Shown: positions 1 to 10,351, numbered from the stretch's first letter. The stretch is DNA of 64,000 nt from Candidatus Peribacteria bacterium (GCA_023245865.1 JAHFJN010000001.1:327649-391648), one strand, 5' to 3'. A program made the numbers and translations. The notes: a model not told the origin generated them from the letters alone.

Positions 1-1180
1 CCTTTTTCCCACCGCGCAGTTTCTTGCTTGTCAACTGAATGATCACCGAAAGCATCTCGAGCACAAAGACAAAACCGACGAGCGGCAAAATCAATGCCTG
101 GTCGATCATCATGGCAATGACAGCGAGCGTTCCGCCAAGCGCCAGAGAGCCCGTGTCACCCATGAAGAAGAGTGCCGGCGGGACATTGTGCCAAAGGAAA
201 GCGGCTATCGCACCGACGGAGACGCCACAGAATGCGCTGAGTATGTAAAGATGCTCGACGTAGGCAAGAATCCCAAACGCTCCGAATGCAATGACGAGGA
301 GACCTCCCGCAAGGCCGTCGAGGCCATCCGTGAAGTTGACGGCGTTCGCAGTACCGACGAGCACGAACATAAAAATAGGAATATACCAAAGCCCGACAAC
401 CACGTTGCCATACAGAGGAACGTGGACCTCGTTGATGTTCAAACGAAAGTAGAACCACAGTGCGCCCGCCAGACTAAGAATAAAAAGAGAGACAATCTTG
501 GGTACGACGCCGAGGCCACCCTTTCGCTTTTGTCCGAAGAGAAGCTTCTGCAGAAAATCATCAAGCACGGCGCCCGTGAGACCAAAGAAAATCATGATGA
601 ACAGAAAGAGTGCATACCATATGAACACTCCCGAGAGACCTGCATTCAGACTGAAGCCAGGGGCTGCTTGGGGGACTTTGAGAAAACCGACGAACAAATA
701 CAAAGATGCCGGAATGACAACAACCGCCGCCGCAATGACCAACTTTTTTATTTTCTTCATCGCTCTCTGCACACGCTGTTCATCTGTTCCCACAATGCTG
801 AGGTAATCATCAACCGCACCCAGAACGCCCAACGAAAAAAGCATGAATAAAGGCAAATAGACCTGACCACGTTGCAGCAGTGAATGATCAACAAAACCGA
901 GAAGGGAGAATAAACGAGATAAAAAGACCGTTAAGAAAATACCTCCCCAAATAAGAAGTCCGCCCATCGTCGGCGTGCCGAATTTATTTTGATGATACGT
1001 GCGAAAAATCGTCGGGTCCTTTCCATCCACTGTCTCGACACGCAATTGCTTTCCGATGTTATTGCGTCGAAGGAACGATACGAACCAGGGCGTAAGAAAC
1101 AAAACGATCGCGAAGGAAAGCAAACTGTAACCACCGATCGCGAGCAGTGAAATATCCGGTCGAACAGGAAGTGGATCCAT
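1..1180 (-). CDS. mraY: Phospho-N-acetylmuramoyl-pentapeptide-transferase MraY, C-terminus cut by window edge
   Basis: My reverse-strand translation from the ATG at 1180 gives MDPLPVRPDISLLAIGGYSLLSFAIVLFLTPWF... with GTPTMGGLL and the MraY motif NAVNFTDGLDGLAGG. It has no stop before position 1, so it is absent from the ORF track. Confidence 0.93.
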   Translation of the reverse strand, partial: MDPLPVRPDISLLAIGGYSLLSFAIVLFLTPWFVSFLRRNNIGKQLRVETVDGKDPTIFRTYHQNKFGTPTMGGLLIWGGIFLTVFLSRLFSLLGFVDHSLLQRGQVYLPLFMLFSLGVLGAVDDYLSIVGTDEQRVQRAMKKIKKLVIAAAVVVIPASLYLFVGFLKVPQAAPGFSLNAGLSGVFIWYALFLFIMIFFGLTGAVLDDFLQKLLFGQKRKGGLGVVPKIVSLFILSLAGALWFYFRLNINEVHVPLYGNVVVGLWYIPIFMFVLVGTANAVNFTDGLDGLAGGLLVIAFGAFGILAYVEHLYILSAFCGVSVGAIAAFLWHNVPPALFFMGDTGSLALGGTLAVIAMMIDQALILPLVGFVFVLEMLSVIIQLTSKKLRGGKK

Positions 1181-1203
1181 AGGAGAAAGAGACACATGCG
1201 ATA

Positions 1204-2562
1204 TTACGGACTCGCATGTACTTTGTCGATATCATAGAAACGCATCTGTTCCTTCTTGAATAGCAATTCGATTCTTCCGGTCGGACCATTGCGGTGCTTG
1301 CGGATAAAAATATCGGTCATGCCTTGACGGTCGCTGTCCTCATTGTAGTAATCCTCGCGGTACATCATGAGCACGATATCGGCGTCTTGCTCAATAGATC
1401 CGGACTCACGGAGGTCCGAGAGCTGCGGACTTTTGTCGGGTCGAGACTCCACGGCGCGTGACAACTGCGAGAGTGCGAGAACCGGAATTCGAAGCTCGCG
1501 GGCAATTTGCTTGATCGAGCGCGAGATTTCAGAAATTTCCTGCACGCGATTACCCGCATAACTGTTGTTGCCCGTCGACATCAACTGCAAGTAATCGACA
1601 ATGAGAAGATCGAGTCCATGCTCCATCTGGAGTCTGCGGGCTTTTGTGCGAAATTCCGGCATGGAGGAAGCGGAGGAATCATCGATGAAGATGTTCGCCT
1701 TACTGAGCTCGTCCATGATCGGCCCCATGTTCTGAAAGTCACTGTCATCGAGCTTGCCACGCTGCAGTTTCCAACTGTCAACACCAAGCATCGATGCAAA
1801 TAAACGATCGACGAGTTGCTCCTTGCTCATTTCGAGAGAAAATACTCCAACTGTTTTATGATTGCGGATTGCAGCATTGACCGCAATATTCAGAGCAAGA
1901 GCGGTCTTACCCATGCTCGGGCGCCCTGCAAGAATCACAAGATCGCTCGGCTGCAGACCGGAAAGCTTGTAATCGAGAGCCTGAAAACCTGTCGGCACAC
2001 CTTTGGTCGACGGATCGTCGGATGCGTGCAACTCCGCAAATTTCTCGTAACGTTCATCCAGAATATCGCGAATGTGAATGAATTTCTCTTTCAGGAACAT
2101 ATTCGTGATCTGAAAGACCGTCTTTTCGACTTCCTCCAGAAGCTCGGGGATCGGGCGTTCCATTTCGTAGCCGATTCCTGTAATTTTCCGTCCCGCATCG
2201 ATAATGCTGCGATGGAGCGCTTTCGCCTTCACGATCTGTCCGTACTGATACACGTGCGATGACGTCGGCACAGAGGACGCAAGCTCCGCCAAAAATGCAC
2301 TGCCGCCGATCTGCTGGACAGCCTTGTCATTCGCAAGCTTGTTGCTCACGGTGACAAAATCAATCGGCTCATGTGCGAGGTATAATTGAAAAATTGCCTG
2401 GAATACCAAACGGTTCGTGGGATCATAGAAATCTTCCGGCTTCAGAAAGTCTGAAATCTTGATGATTGCTTCCGGATCAAGCAGGAGTGCACCGAGCACG
2501 GTTCTCTCCGCCTCGAGCGCATGTGGTGGCACATCGAACATGGTAGAAGCGACAGGAGACAT
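1204..2562 (-). CDS. dnaB: Replicative DNA helicase DnaB
   Basis: 452 aa; PPHALEAERTVLGALLLDPEAI N-domain, Walker A GRPSMGKTALALNIA, LLIVDYLQLM, QISRAVESR-like motif. Confidence 0.97.
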   Translation of the reverse strand: MSPVASTMFDVPPHALEAERTVLGALLLDPEAIIKISDFLKPEDFYDPTNRLVFQAIFQLYLAHEPIDFVTVSNKLANDKAVQQIGGSAFLAELASSVPTSSHVYQYGQIVKAKALHRSIIDAGRKITGIGYEMERPIPELLEEVEKTVFQITNMFLKEKFIHIRDILDERYEKFAELHASDDPSTKGVPTGFQALDYKLSGLQPSDLVILAGRPSMGKTALALNIAVNAAIRNHKTVGVFSLEMSKEQLVDRLFASMLGVDSWKLQRGKLDDSDFQNMGPIMDELSKANIFIDDSSASSMPEFRTKARRLQMEHGLDLLIVDYLQLMSTGNNSYAGNRVQEISEISRSIKQIARELRIPVLALSQLSRAVESRPDKSPQLSDLRESGSIEQDADIVLMMYREDYYNEDSDRQGMTDIFIRKHRNGPTGRIELLFKKEQMRFYDIDKVHASP

Positions 2563-2585
2563 GAGAGATGGAAAGGAGTCTCAGT

Positions 2586-3098
2586 CTATGAGCGTTCTCG
2601 CATGTACGCAAGGAGTGCAAACGCACTGGTGACATGAATTTTCTTACTGGCCAGTACGCGATCCAGAGCTTGTCCAAGGGGCAGCTCATGGACTTCGATA
2701 AATTCATCACTGTCAGCCTGAAGAGGATCTCTCACAAGTTGCTTGCCAACAAAGATATGGTGCGTCATTTCGATCGATTCGGAATTATTCACAGAGTAAA
2801 AATGTTGCAAGTCATCTGAACGAAAACCGGTCTCTTCACGCAATTCTCGCTGTGCTGCTCGCATGGCATCCGTCTCTTTATCCACCTTACCGCTCGGCAA
2901 CATCCAGATGTAATCTCTGTAGAAAGGCCGATATTCGCGAAGGATCAAAACCGTGTCGTCACTCGGGATAGCAAGAATATGAGCACTATCACACCGGTGA
3001 ACGCGAGCGGCTGTACGTGATCTGCCATCGGGCAATGACTCAGAGTCCATCGTTATTTTCCATCCAAAGCCGCTGTAGAGCTCCTCAGAATCCATCAA
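2586..3098 (-). CDS. NUDIX hydrolase (ADP-ribose pyrophosphatase-like)
   Basis: 170 aa; Nudix box [23 protein letters not shown]; start overlaps the recA stop by 4 nt. Confidence 0.88.
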   Translation of the reverse strand: MMDSEELYSGFGWKITMDSESLPDGRSRTAARVHRCDSAHILAIPSDDTVLILREYRPFYRDYIWMLPSGKVDKETDAMRAAQRELREETGFRSDDLQHFYSVNNSESIEMTHHIFVGKQLVRDPLQADSDEFIEVHELPLGQALDRVLASKKIHVTSAFALLAYMRERS

Positions 3099-4180
3099 GC
3101 TATATCGGCCTTTGTACGAATCTGTTTCTCGATTGCGTGATAGAGTTTCTGATTGGTGGCAAGCGTCAATTTCGCCTGTTCACGACCTTGGCCGAGTGCC
3201 TCCTCACCGTAACGGAAGTGGGCACCTGATTTTTCAATGATCCCATAGCGAACGCCGAGGTCGAGCAGATCACCCTCCTTGCTGATGCCACGTGCGTAAA
3301 GGATGTCGAACTCGGCTTGGCGGAAGGGTGGAGCGACTTTATTTTTCACCACCTTCACCCGAGTTTTATTCCCGATGATTTCCTGAACGTCTGCTCCCTC
3401 ACCTGCAATCTTCTCGACAATTTTGTCGATCCTGCGAACATCCAAGCGCAAACTGGCATAGAATTTCAACGCATTGCCTCCGGTGGTGGTTTCGGGATTT
3501 CCGAACATGACGCCGATCTTCATGCGCATTTGGTTGATGAAGATGACCGAGCAATTGGTCTTACTCACGATTGCGGTGAGTTTTCTCAGTGCCTGGCTCA
3601 TGAGGCGTGCATGCAGCCCCATGTGACTGTCGCCCATTGCACCCTCAATCTCCGCGCGCGGAGTCAGAGCCGCAACCGAGTCGATGACGATCAGATCGAT
3701 ACCTCCAGAACGGACGAGCGTTTCCGTGATCGCGAGCGCCTGCTCTCCGTCATCCGGCTGCGAAACGAAGAGGCTGTCAATATCAACACCGATCTTTTTT
3801 GCGTACGAAGGATCGAGAGCGTGTTCTGCATCAATAAAAGCAGCTCTGCCACCGCGTTTCTGGACCTCGGAAATGGCATGGAGCGCAATCGTCGTTTTAC
3901 CGGATGATTCCGGTCCGAAAATTTCAATGATGCGACCGACGGGGATACCGCCGCCGAGCGCAATATCGAGGGAAAGCGAACCGGAAGGGAATTTTGCAAC
4001 GTGCATTGCGATCTTTTCACCCATTTGCATGATCGATCCATCACCGTATTCCTTCTTGATCTGTGCGAGGGCATTTTGAACAGCCGCCAGCTTCACAGTG
4101 TCGAGAGAGGAAGGCTTAGCCGGAACCTTGTGCATAGATGCATCCATCGTGGGACTGAGTGTAGCAGAGGACTTTGCCAT
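3095..4180 (-). CDS. recA: Recombinase RecA
   Basis: [60 protein letters not shown]. Start taken at MAKSSATLS (ATG at 4180) rather than the ORF-track start at 4228. Confidence 0.98.
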   Translation of the reverse strand: MAKSSATLSPTMDASMHKVPAKPSSLDTVKLAAVQNALAQIKKEYGDGSIMQMGEKIAMHVAKFPSGSLSLDIALGGGIPVGRIIEIFGPESSGKTTIALHAISEVQKRGGRAAFIDAEHALDPSYAKKIGVDIDSLFVSQPDDGEQALAITETLVRSGGIDLIVIDSVAALTPRAEIEGAMGDSHMGLHARLMSQALRKLTAIVSKTNCSVIFINQMRMKIGVMFGNPETTTGGNALKFYASLRLDVRRIDKIVEKIAGEGADVQEIIGNKTRVKVVKNKVAPPFRQAEFDILYARGISKEGDLLDLGVRYGIIEKSGAHFRYGEEALGQGREQAKLTLATNQKLYHAIEKQIRTKADIA

Positions 4181-4207
4181 ACGTAGATAGGAAAGAGGAA
4201 GTAGAAT

Positions 4208-4225
4208 GGTATATGAACGTACACC
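4208..4225 (-). promoter_or_regulatory. Putative operator dyad upstream of recA (site A)
   Basis: Minus strand GGTGTACGTTCATATACC. It lies directly after a promoter-like TTGACC-17 nt-CATAGT, and shares GGGTGTACG with 4289-4306 and 21984-22001. Confidence 0.5.
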
Positions 4226-4288
4226 CACTATGTTCTACCGCGCGTGAAGGGTCAAGAAAATGCGATTGCAGGATAATAGAGATATGTT

Positions 4289-4306
4289 GGTGTATTATCG
4301 TACACC
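4289..4306 (-). promoter_or_regulatory. Putative operator dyad upstream of recA (site B)
   Basis: Minus strand GGTGTACGATAATACACC; perfect GGTGTA-N6-TACACC dyad preceded by TAAAAT. Confidence 0.5.
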
Positions 4307-5113
4307 CAATTTTACACAGACTCCAATCCCTGCTGCCTGGTCCGTCACTTCGCAGTACTGCCCAACAGGACACAAAATCCCCGCAGCACCCCCACAAGCT
4401 GTTCCTTTGATGTGCGATCCCGAGCCAGTGCTCAGTGATCCGCTGCCCGAACGAGAAGAGGAAGATGCTGAAAATTGGATGGAGGAGAGAATGCGAGCAA
4501 TGTCCTGTGTCCCGAAGGAGAACACAATGATGTCGCGGCCGTTTTGAATGAAAACAGCATCGCCCAGAGCCTTATGAACTCGAATGGCACTGCGCCCTCC
4601 CACAAGGATACGAACATCGTTCGGAAGGCCGGTCAGGACCGATCGACTGACGCGGAGCTGTGGAGCGGTTGCTCCCGTCTGGGAAAAAGCGATACCATCA
4701 TCGAAGAGTGTTGCAGACCACCCCATGGGAACGGAAAAAGAAACATGAAGAGAAGGAATTTCGAAATGGCGGGAGGGGAATTGCACCAATGTCACCGTAT
4801 CTGCAAGAAGAACCGGCAGATCAAAATCGTTTGTATTGGGTTCAAGAATGCCATGAAGGACAATGTCCAATCCCTCATACTCACGCAAATTAAGCGTATG
4901 GCTCTCAACGTAGATGACATCTTTACCATGCTGCCGCAACAGATGCGTCCCGCGCCGTGTCAGCGAAAGCTCCGCCTTTAGGAGCGTTCCGGTCATCGTC
5001 ACGGGGCCGGACGGTAAGGGGGCAGGGACGACGCGCTTGCAGGCATTCATCGAAAGAACAACGAAAATCAAAAGAGCGCATGCCGGAATCAACGCTTTTT
5101 TGAGGAGGTCCAT
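4295..5113 (-). CDS. Putative lipoprotein of unknown function
   Basis: 272 aa; LIFVVLSMNACK lipobox, Ser/Gly-rich linker SASSSSRSGSGSLSTGSGS, Cys-containing C-terminus. Confidence 0.72.
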   Translation of the reverse strand: MDLLKKALIPACALLIFVVLSMNACKRVVPAPLPSGPVTMTGTLLKAELSLTRRGTHLLRQHGKDVIYVESHTLNLREYEGLDIVLHGILEPNTNDFDLPVLLADTVTLVQFPSRHFEIPSLHVSFSVPMGWSATLFDDGIAFSQTGATAPQLRVSRSVLTGLPNDVRILVGGRSAIRVHKALGDAVFIQNGRDIIVFSFGTQDIARILSSIQFSASSSSRSGSGSLSTGSGSHIKGTACGGAAGILCPVGQYCEVTDQAAGIGVCVKLGVR

Positions 5114-5131
5114 GGGAGCGTTAGTGTGCTC

Positions 5132-6220
5132 CTATTTCTTACTCGCATCAAACGAGTACACCGCACGACCGACGCGGACGAAGTACGGCATCTTCTGCAG
5201 ATTCAGAGAAATGGTGCCGACCTTGACCGTGCGCTGCTTGGCGACCTCGGTGATGATTTCCTTTTTACTCAAAGGACCTTTCTCCTTGAGGATCAACTCA
5301 ATGACATCAGCGACCGTTCCCGGCTCGTAGCCCCACTCGCGAAGGGCGTACAGGCCGCGTCCGACGAGGACGAATTGCGGGTAACGGATGAGTTCGTTAT
5401 GGACCGCTTGGACAGTGACGTTCTTATGGTCAAAACGTGTTTCACGTATGCGATTGGCGATCTCCATGAAATGAAGAGGGGATCCGCTCTTGCGAAGGAT
5501 GATTTCCACTTTGTCTCTGATACTTCGCGGTCGGACGAAGCGCCACTCAGTAAGACCCCAGCCTTCATCGATTTCCCGAAGTCGCTCGTCGATGGTCATA
5601 CAACTGTTGTTCAGTTCCTTGCTTGGGATGCGATCCTTAAAAAGGTTCAGCGCTTGCACAGCGGAGACGAGTTCGTCCTTTTTCATACAGGACCTGCGCT
5701 TCTTGAGAATTTTAACGATGTTCTCGACGATCAGGGAAACATCTTCCATTGCAAGGGACTCGAGCCGCCAGAAAGGAATGAATGTGCCGCTGTGACCGGA
5801 AGTGTTCATTTCGGTGTCGATCGAGAACGAGAGGCGCAGCACTGCTCCGTCGAGCTCCGTACTCTGCGGCATACGCTTAAGGACCTGGCTGATCAATTCG
5901 TCTTCACGCATCACGCCACCACTCACACGCAGAATGCCCTTCGCAAGCTCATTGACATCATTGAGTTTTGTCGTGCGGACGGTTCTTCGAAGCTTCGAGA
6001 GAGCGATGCCTTCGATTTGACGAATACGCTCGCGCGTGACCTTGAAATGCTTGCCGATTTTTTCGAGTGTTTGCTTCGGCTGACCCTGCAACGCGAACCG
6101 ACGCTTGATCACCATGGACTCCTTCTCCGTCAGGACCAAAAACAAATCATCGAGCAATGATTGGAGATTCACTGCGAGTTTCGTCGTGACGGGAGTGATG
6201 GTGGAGGAGGCGTCAGCCAT
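5132..6220 (-). CDS. Sigma-70 region 4 protein with HARE-HTH-like repeats
   Basis: TLEKIGKHFKVTRERIRQIEGIALSKLRR is a sigma region 4 HTH; LHFMEIANRIRETRF... and GPLSKKEIITEVAKQRTVKVGTISLNLQK resemble HARE-HTH/RpoE-delta modules. Likely start MADASSTITP at 6220. Confidence 0.78.
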   Translation of the reverse strand: MADASSTITPVTTKLAVNLQSLLDDLFLVLTEKESMVIKRRFALQGQPKQTLEKIGKHFKVTRERIRQIEGIALSKLRRTVRTTKLNDVNELAKGILRVSGGVMREDELISQVLKRMPQSTELDGAVLRLSFSIDTEMNTSGHSGTFIPFWRLESLAMEDVSLIVENIVKILKKRRSCMKKDELVSAVQALNLFKDRIPSKELNNSCMTIDERLREIDEGWGLTEWRFVRPRSIRDKVEIILRKSGSPLHFMEIANRIRETRFDHKNVTVQAVHNELIRYPQFVLVGRGLYALREWGYEPGTVADVIELILKEKGPLSKKEIITEVAKQRTVKVGTISLNLQKMPYFVRVGRAVYSFDASKK

Positions 6221-6439
6221 ACGTGTGCGGATGGAAATAAAGAACAACCCTCGTTTTACCAGAACATTGACAGAAGCAAAAGATCTTCCTTTGGTTCGTC
6301 TGGACGAATGTCCGTGCTTATTGTTATGCACTAGACATGAGGGTGTTCAAGGAGCGGAGTAATAAAATATAGTATTTTGAGAGTTTGTCAATGTTTATAT
6401 ACTGTCACATAAGGCAGAGAAATTGCGAATGTATAGATT

Positions 6440-9400
6440 CTACTGAAAATAAGCGATACCGGACTCAAAGATACGCATGCCCTTTCGTTCTGTCGGGACA
6501 TTGATGGATAAACCGGAAAGCGCGCGCTCGGGATGCGCCATCATTCCAAAGATCCTGCCGGTGTCGTCGGTGAGCGCTGCGATTGAAGCCTCCGAACCGT
6601 TGGGATTGCCCACATATTGGAATGGCACTTGGCCTTTTTGCCAGACATCACGCTGTGCCTGTATGAGTTTTCCTTCCCCGTGCGCGATTGGAAAATCGGC
6701 GACATCACCGGTGACAAATTGCGACATCCACGGGGAGAGAACGGATGTCACGCGGTGACGAACGTTCGTGCTCAGGAAATGACCGCAGTCATTGTGCGTG
6801 AGCGTAGCATCGTCTTCCTCGAGCATCCGAATGTTCCCTGTCAGCAGTCCCGACTTGATCAGAGTCTGGAAGCCGTTGCAGATGCCAAGAACCAGTCCGC
6901 CTCGATCTCTGAGGCGGTGCATCGCATCTGCGATGCGCGGCGAGCGAAGAACCGCGGCACCGAATTTTCCGGATCCCTTCGGTTCATCACCCGCGCTGAA
7001 TCCTCCGGGGAGTGCGATGATCTGGGACCTGTCGATCACATCCGCAAAGCGTCCGACGGATTCCTCGATTTTTGCACGCGTGAGATTCACGAAAACCGGT
7101 ACTTCAATTTTTTTCGCACCGGCTGCCGTGAATGCATCGACCGTTTCATATTCACAGTTCGTCCCAGGCAGAACAAGGACGCCGACCTTCGGATGCACGA
7201 TACGTTTGATATCGCTGCTGCGAGCAGCGCGCATGGTAAACGGCTCCTTGGAAACATCGACACCGTCACCACTTGCTGCCTGCGTACGCGGGAATACCGG
7301 GTCGAGAGGGGATTCGTACGCTTCCACCAGATCCGCACGGTCAAAACAGGTCTGATCCGCGTCCATGATCCGCAACCGGCTGTTAGCTCCGGTTCTCCCG
7401 ATCCTGGAATACGGGAGACCTTCAAATAATGCAGCAGGATCAGCCCCATCCGGAATCTCGACCACGATGGAACCGTACTCCGGTGAAAACCAGTCGGATG
7501 GATCTGCAGGATTGTGACTGATGTCCGCGCCCACGCCGTTGCCGATGCTCATCTCAGTGAGTGCGGCTGCCAGACCACCGCTGTGCACGGCATGCGCGGA
7601 CAGAATGTTGCCTTTCTTCGCCTGCTTGTGGACACGCTTCCACATATCACGCAGATTCTTCCAATCCGGCACGCTGCTAACATCACGCGGTGCGCGCAGA
7701 TGCACGATCGTACTGAACCTCTGCTGGAACTCCGAATGGATCGCACGCTTCGACTGCATCGTTGCGATCGCGAACGCGACGAGCGTTGGCGGGACATCGA
7801 TCCGATTGCCCGTGGTCTCGTCTGTAAAGGAACCGGACATGCTGTCCTTGCCGCCGATGGACGCCACACCGAGCATCTTTTCCGCGAGGTACTTGCCGAG
7901 CTGCGCGAGCATCGGCTTGCCCCACCGCTTGGCATCATCCCCGAGTTTTTCAAAGAAATTCTGCATTGTGAGACGCACATCTTTTCTTTTGCCACCCGTG
8001 GCAACGATGCGTGCGATGGCATCGACGACCGCATAGATCGCACCATGAAAGGGACTCTCGGCGGACAGATCCGGATCGAATCCGATCGACGAGGCGACAG
8101 CAGTCGTGGCGCCCGATGCCGGGAATTTGACGAGCGCTGCTTCGCTCGGACTCACCTGATGCCTGCCACCGTACGGATTTTTGACGGTGTTCGCACCGAC
8201 AGTACTGTCGAACCTCTGTTGGATCCCGCGCTTGGAACACACATTCAACCGGCCGAGATTCTGTATCCACTGCTGTGCCAGAGGGGCATCGGCATCAATT
8301 CCCTCCGGCAATCTTGTAAAGAAGGAGGCGATATCCGCAGGCAACGGCATATCAACATTCGCAGTTCGGGGTGCCCAGCCGCCGTTCAGGAAATTTCGAT
8401 CGAGATCGCAGATGGTGTTGCCTCGCCACTTCATCGTCAAAGCATCTTTATTCGTCACAATAGCCACCTGCGTCGCCTCCAGGTTTTCGGCCTCCGCGAG
8501 TTTGAGAAACTTTTTCAGATTCTTTCTGCTGACCACCACCGCCATGCGCTCCTGCGATTCGCTGATCGCGATTTCCGTACCGTCGAGACCTTTGTATTTG
8601 AGAGGCACCCTGTCGAGATCCACATCAAGTCCGTCACTGAGCTCACCGATCGCGACCGACACGCCGCCGGCTCCGAAGTCATTACAGCGCTTGATCAATT
8701 TGCTGACTTTGGGATTATTAAAAAGGCGCTGGATCATCCGTTCCCCCGGTGCGTTTCCTTTCTGCACTTCCACCCCGCACTCATCAATGGATGTTCGGCT
8801 GAGTCCGATGGATGATCCTGTCGCACCACCCATGCCGTCACGACCGGTGCGGCCGCCAAGCAAGATCACCACGTCCCCGTCCTCAGGATCCTCGCGGCAC
8901 ACGTTTTCAAGCGGCACCGCGCCGCCGACGAATCCGCATTCGAGCCTCTTGGCAACGAACCCACTGTGATACACCTCCACCACCTTTTGCGTTGGCACAC
9001 CAATCTGATTTCCATAACCGGAGTAGCCGGCAGCGGCCCCGGTCGTAATACGGCGCTGTGAGAGTTTACCGGGCAGTGTGTCACTGAGTGGAATACGCGG
9101 ATCGCCGCTGCCGCTGAGACGCATACCCATAAAGACATACGCTCTGCCCGACAGGGGATCACGGATCGCGCCACCCACGCACGTCGCTGCTCCGCCGTAC
9201 GGCTCGATTTCTGTCGGATGATTATGTGTTTCATTCTTGAACATGTAGAGCCACTGCTCGGTATGACCATCCTCGAACCGCACGGGCACAATGATGCTCG
9301 CTGCATTGTTCTCCTTCGAGTTCTCCATGTCGTCGAGTTTCCCCTTGGTTTTTAGCCGCTTCATGGAAAGCGTCGCCAACTCCATCAGGTTCGGCGGAGA

Positions 9401-10306
9401 ATCGATCGCATCGTCACCGAGCACTTCTTTTCTGTCCTGCAGATATTCTTTTAATGCACCCTGAATGCATCTCTGCATTGAGGAACGCATCATCGCGTCT
9501 GCATCGCTCTTGTCATTTCCATCGCCGACAAATTGCCCATCGATGAAGAAATTCTGGAGTGCAGTCGTGAATGTCGTATGACGGCAGTGATCCGACCAGT
9601 ACGTATCGATGACTTTCAGTTCGGTGACGGTCGGGTTTCTTCCTTTCCCCAGAAAATACTCCTGAACCTTGTGCATATCAGCGATTGTCATCGCGAGCTT
9701 GTATCCGTCTTTGCCAGCAAGCGCTTTGAGCTCCGCGTCATTGGCAACTGTGAATCCGTCCAGAACTTTCACATCGTCTGGATCGAAGAGCGGTTCTTCG
9801 AGTGTACGCGGTCGGTCCTGCGATGCCTCGCGGTTTTCATTTTTATTGATGAGATATTGTTTGAGCGAGCCGAGAACATCCTCAGGCAAATTCCCTTCAA
9901 CAACGATGCACTCCGCCGTCCGGACTTTTGATGATTTGCCCGTCTCCAAGAGAATGCACTGCTGGGCCCAGTCCTCCGTCTGATTGTACTGACCGGGTTG
10001 CGATTCGATAGCAATGACCGTCGCCGTATTGGAGAACTGCTGAAAGAAAACTTCAGGCATGATCTCGTCGACGGGCGCTTCGCCAAGGATGGCACGTCGC
10101 ACACCGTCAAATTCCACATACTCCAGTCCGGAAACATCGTAGCGTGTCCCGGTACGAACATTGGTCACGCTGGGACAGCGCAGCTGTGTATGAATGAAAT
10201 GCAGAAGGTCCGCACCCATCGGATCGTTCGCTGCTTTTTTCATCACAAAGCATCTGCGTACGATGTCGCATTCCGCTGAATCCGATGATTCCTGTGCATG
10301 TTCCAT
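6440..10306 (-). CDS. purL: Phosphoribosylformylglycinamidine synthase, PurL with fused C-terminal glutaminase
   Basis: 1288 aa; IDTYWSDHCRHTTF, FKNETHNHPTEIEPYGGAATCVGGAIRD, C-terminal GATase VLVLPGTNCEYETV...LGICNGFQTLIKSG. Confidence 0.95.
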   Translation of the reverse strand: MEHAQESSDSAECDIVRRCFVMKKAANDPMGADLLHFIHTQLRCPSVTNVRTGTRYDVSGLEYVEFDGVRRAILGEAPVDEIMPEVFFQQFSNTATVIAIESQPGQYNQTEDWAQQCILLETGKSSKVRTAECIVVEGNLPEDVLGSLKQYLINKNENREASQDRPRTLEEPLFDPDDVKVLDGFTVANDAELKALAGKDGYKLAMTIADMHKVQEYFLGKGRNPTVTELKVIDTYWSDHCRHTTFTTALQNFFIDGQFVGDGNDKSDADAMMRSSMQRCIQGALKEYLQDRKEVLGDDAIDSPPNLMELATLSMKRLKTKGKLDDMENSKENNAASIIVPVRFEDGHTEQWLYMFKNETHNHPTEIEPYGGAATCVGGAIRDPLSGRAYVFMGMRLSGSGDPRIPLSDTLPGKLSQRRITTGAAAGYSGYGNQIGVPTQKVVEVYHSGFVAKRLECGFVGGAVPLENVCREDPEDGDVVILLGGRTGRDGMGGATGSSIGLSRTSIDECGVEVQKGNAPGERMIQRLFNNPKVSKLIKRCNDFGAGGVSVAIGELSDGLDVDLDRVPLKYKGLDGTEIAISESQERMAVVVSRKNLKKFLKLAEAENLEATQVAIVTNKDALTMKWRGNTICDLDRNFLNGGWAPRTANVDMPLPADIASFFTRLPEGIDADAPLAQQWIQNLGRLNVCSKRGIQQRFDSTVGANTVKNPYGGRHQVSPSEAALVKFPASGATTAVASSIGFDPDLSAESPFHGAIYAVVDAIARIVATGGKRKDVRLTMQNFFEKLGDDAKRWGKPMLAQLGKYLAEKMLGVASIGGKDSMSGSFTDETTGNRIDVPPTLVAFAIATMQSKRAIHSEFQQRFSTIVHLRAPRDVSSVPDWKNLRDMWKRVHKQAKKGNILSAHAVHSGGLAAALTEMSIGNGVGADISHNPADPSDWFSPEYGSIVVEIPDGADPAALFEGLPYSRIGRTGANSRLRIMDADQTCFDRADLVEAYESPLDPVFPRTQAASGDGVDVSKEPFTMRAARSSDIKRIVHPKVGVLVLPGTNCEYETVDAFTAAGAKKIEVPVFVNLTRAKIEESVGRFADVIDRSQIIALPGGFSAGDEPKGSGKFGAAVLRSPRIADAMHRLRDRGGLVLGICNGFQTLIKSGLLTGNIRMLEEDDATLTHNDCGHFLSTNVRHRVTSVLSPWMSQFVTGDVADFPIAHGEGKLIQAQRDVWQKGQVPFQYVGNPNGSEASIAALTDDTGRIFGMMAHPERALSGLSINVPTERKGMRIFESGIAYFQ

Positions 10307-10351
10307 GAAAAAGGAAAAGGGGGCAATCGTACGCCCGTGTAAAACAGCCTG

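Noticed and set aside
1204-2562. Intein or intron in dnaB, recA or purL
   Set aside because: All three are continuous with normal motif spacing and no splice-domain motifs.
5126-6160. 344-aa plus-strand ORF
   Set aside because: Antisense to the sigma-4/HARE-like gene; composition of a shadow ORF.
7514-8815. 433-aa plus-strand ORF antisense to purL
   Set aside because: Lies within the unambiguous purL gene, in a shadow frame; His/Arg-rich translation without motifs.
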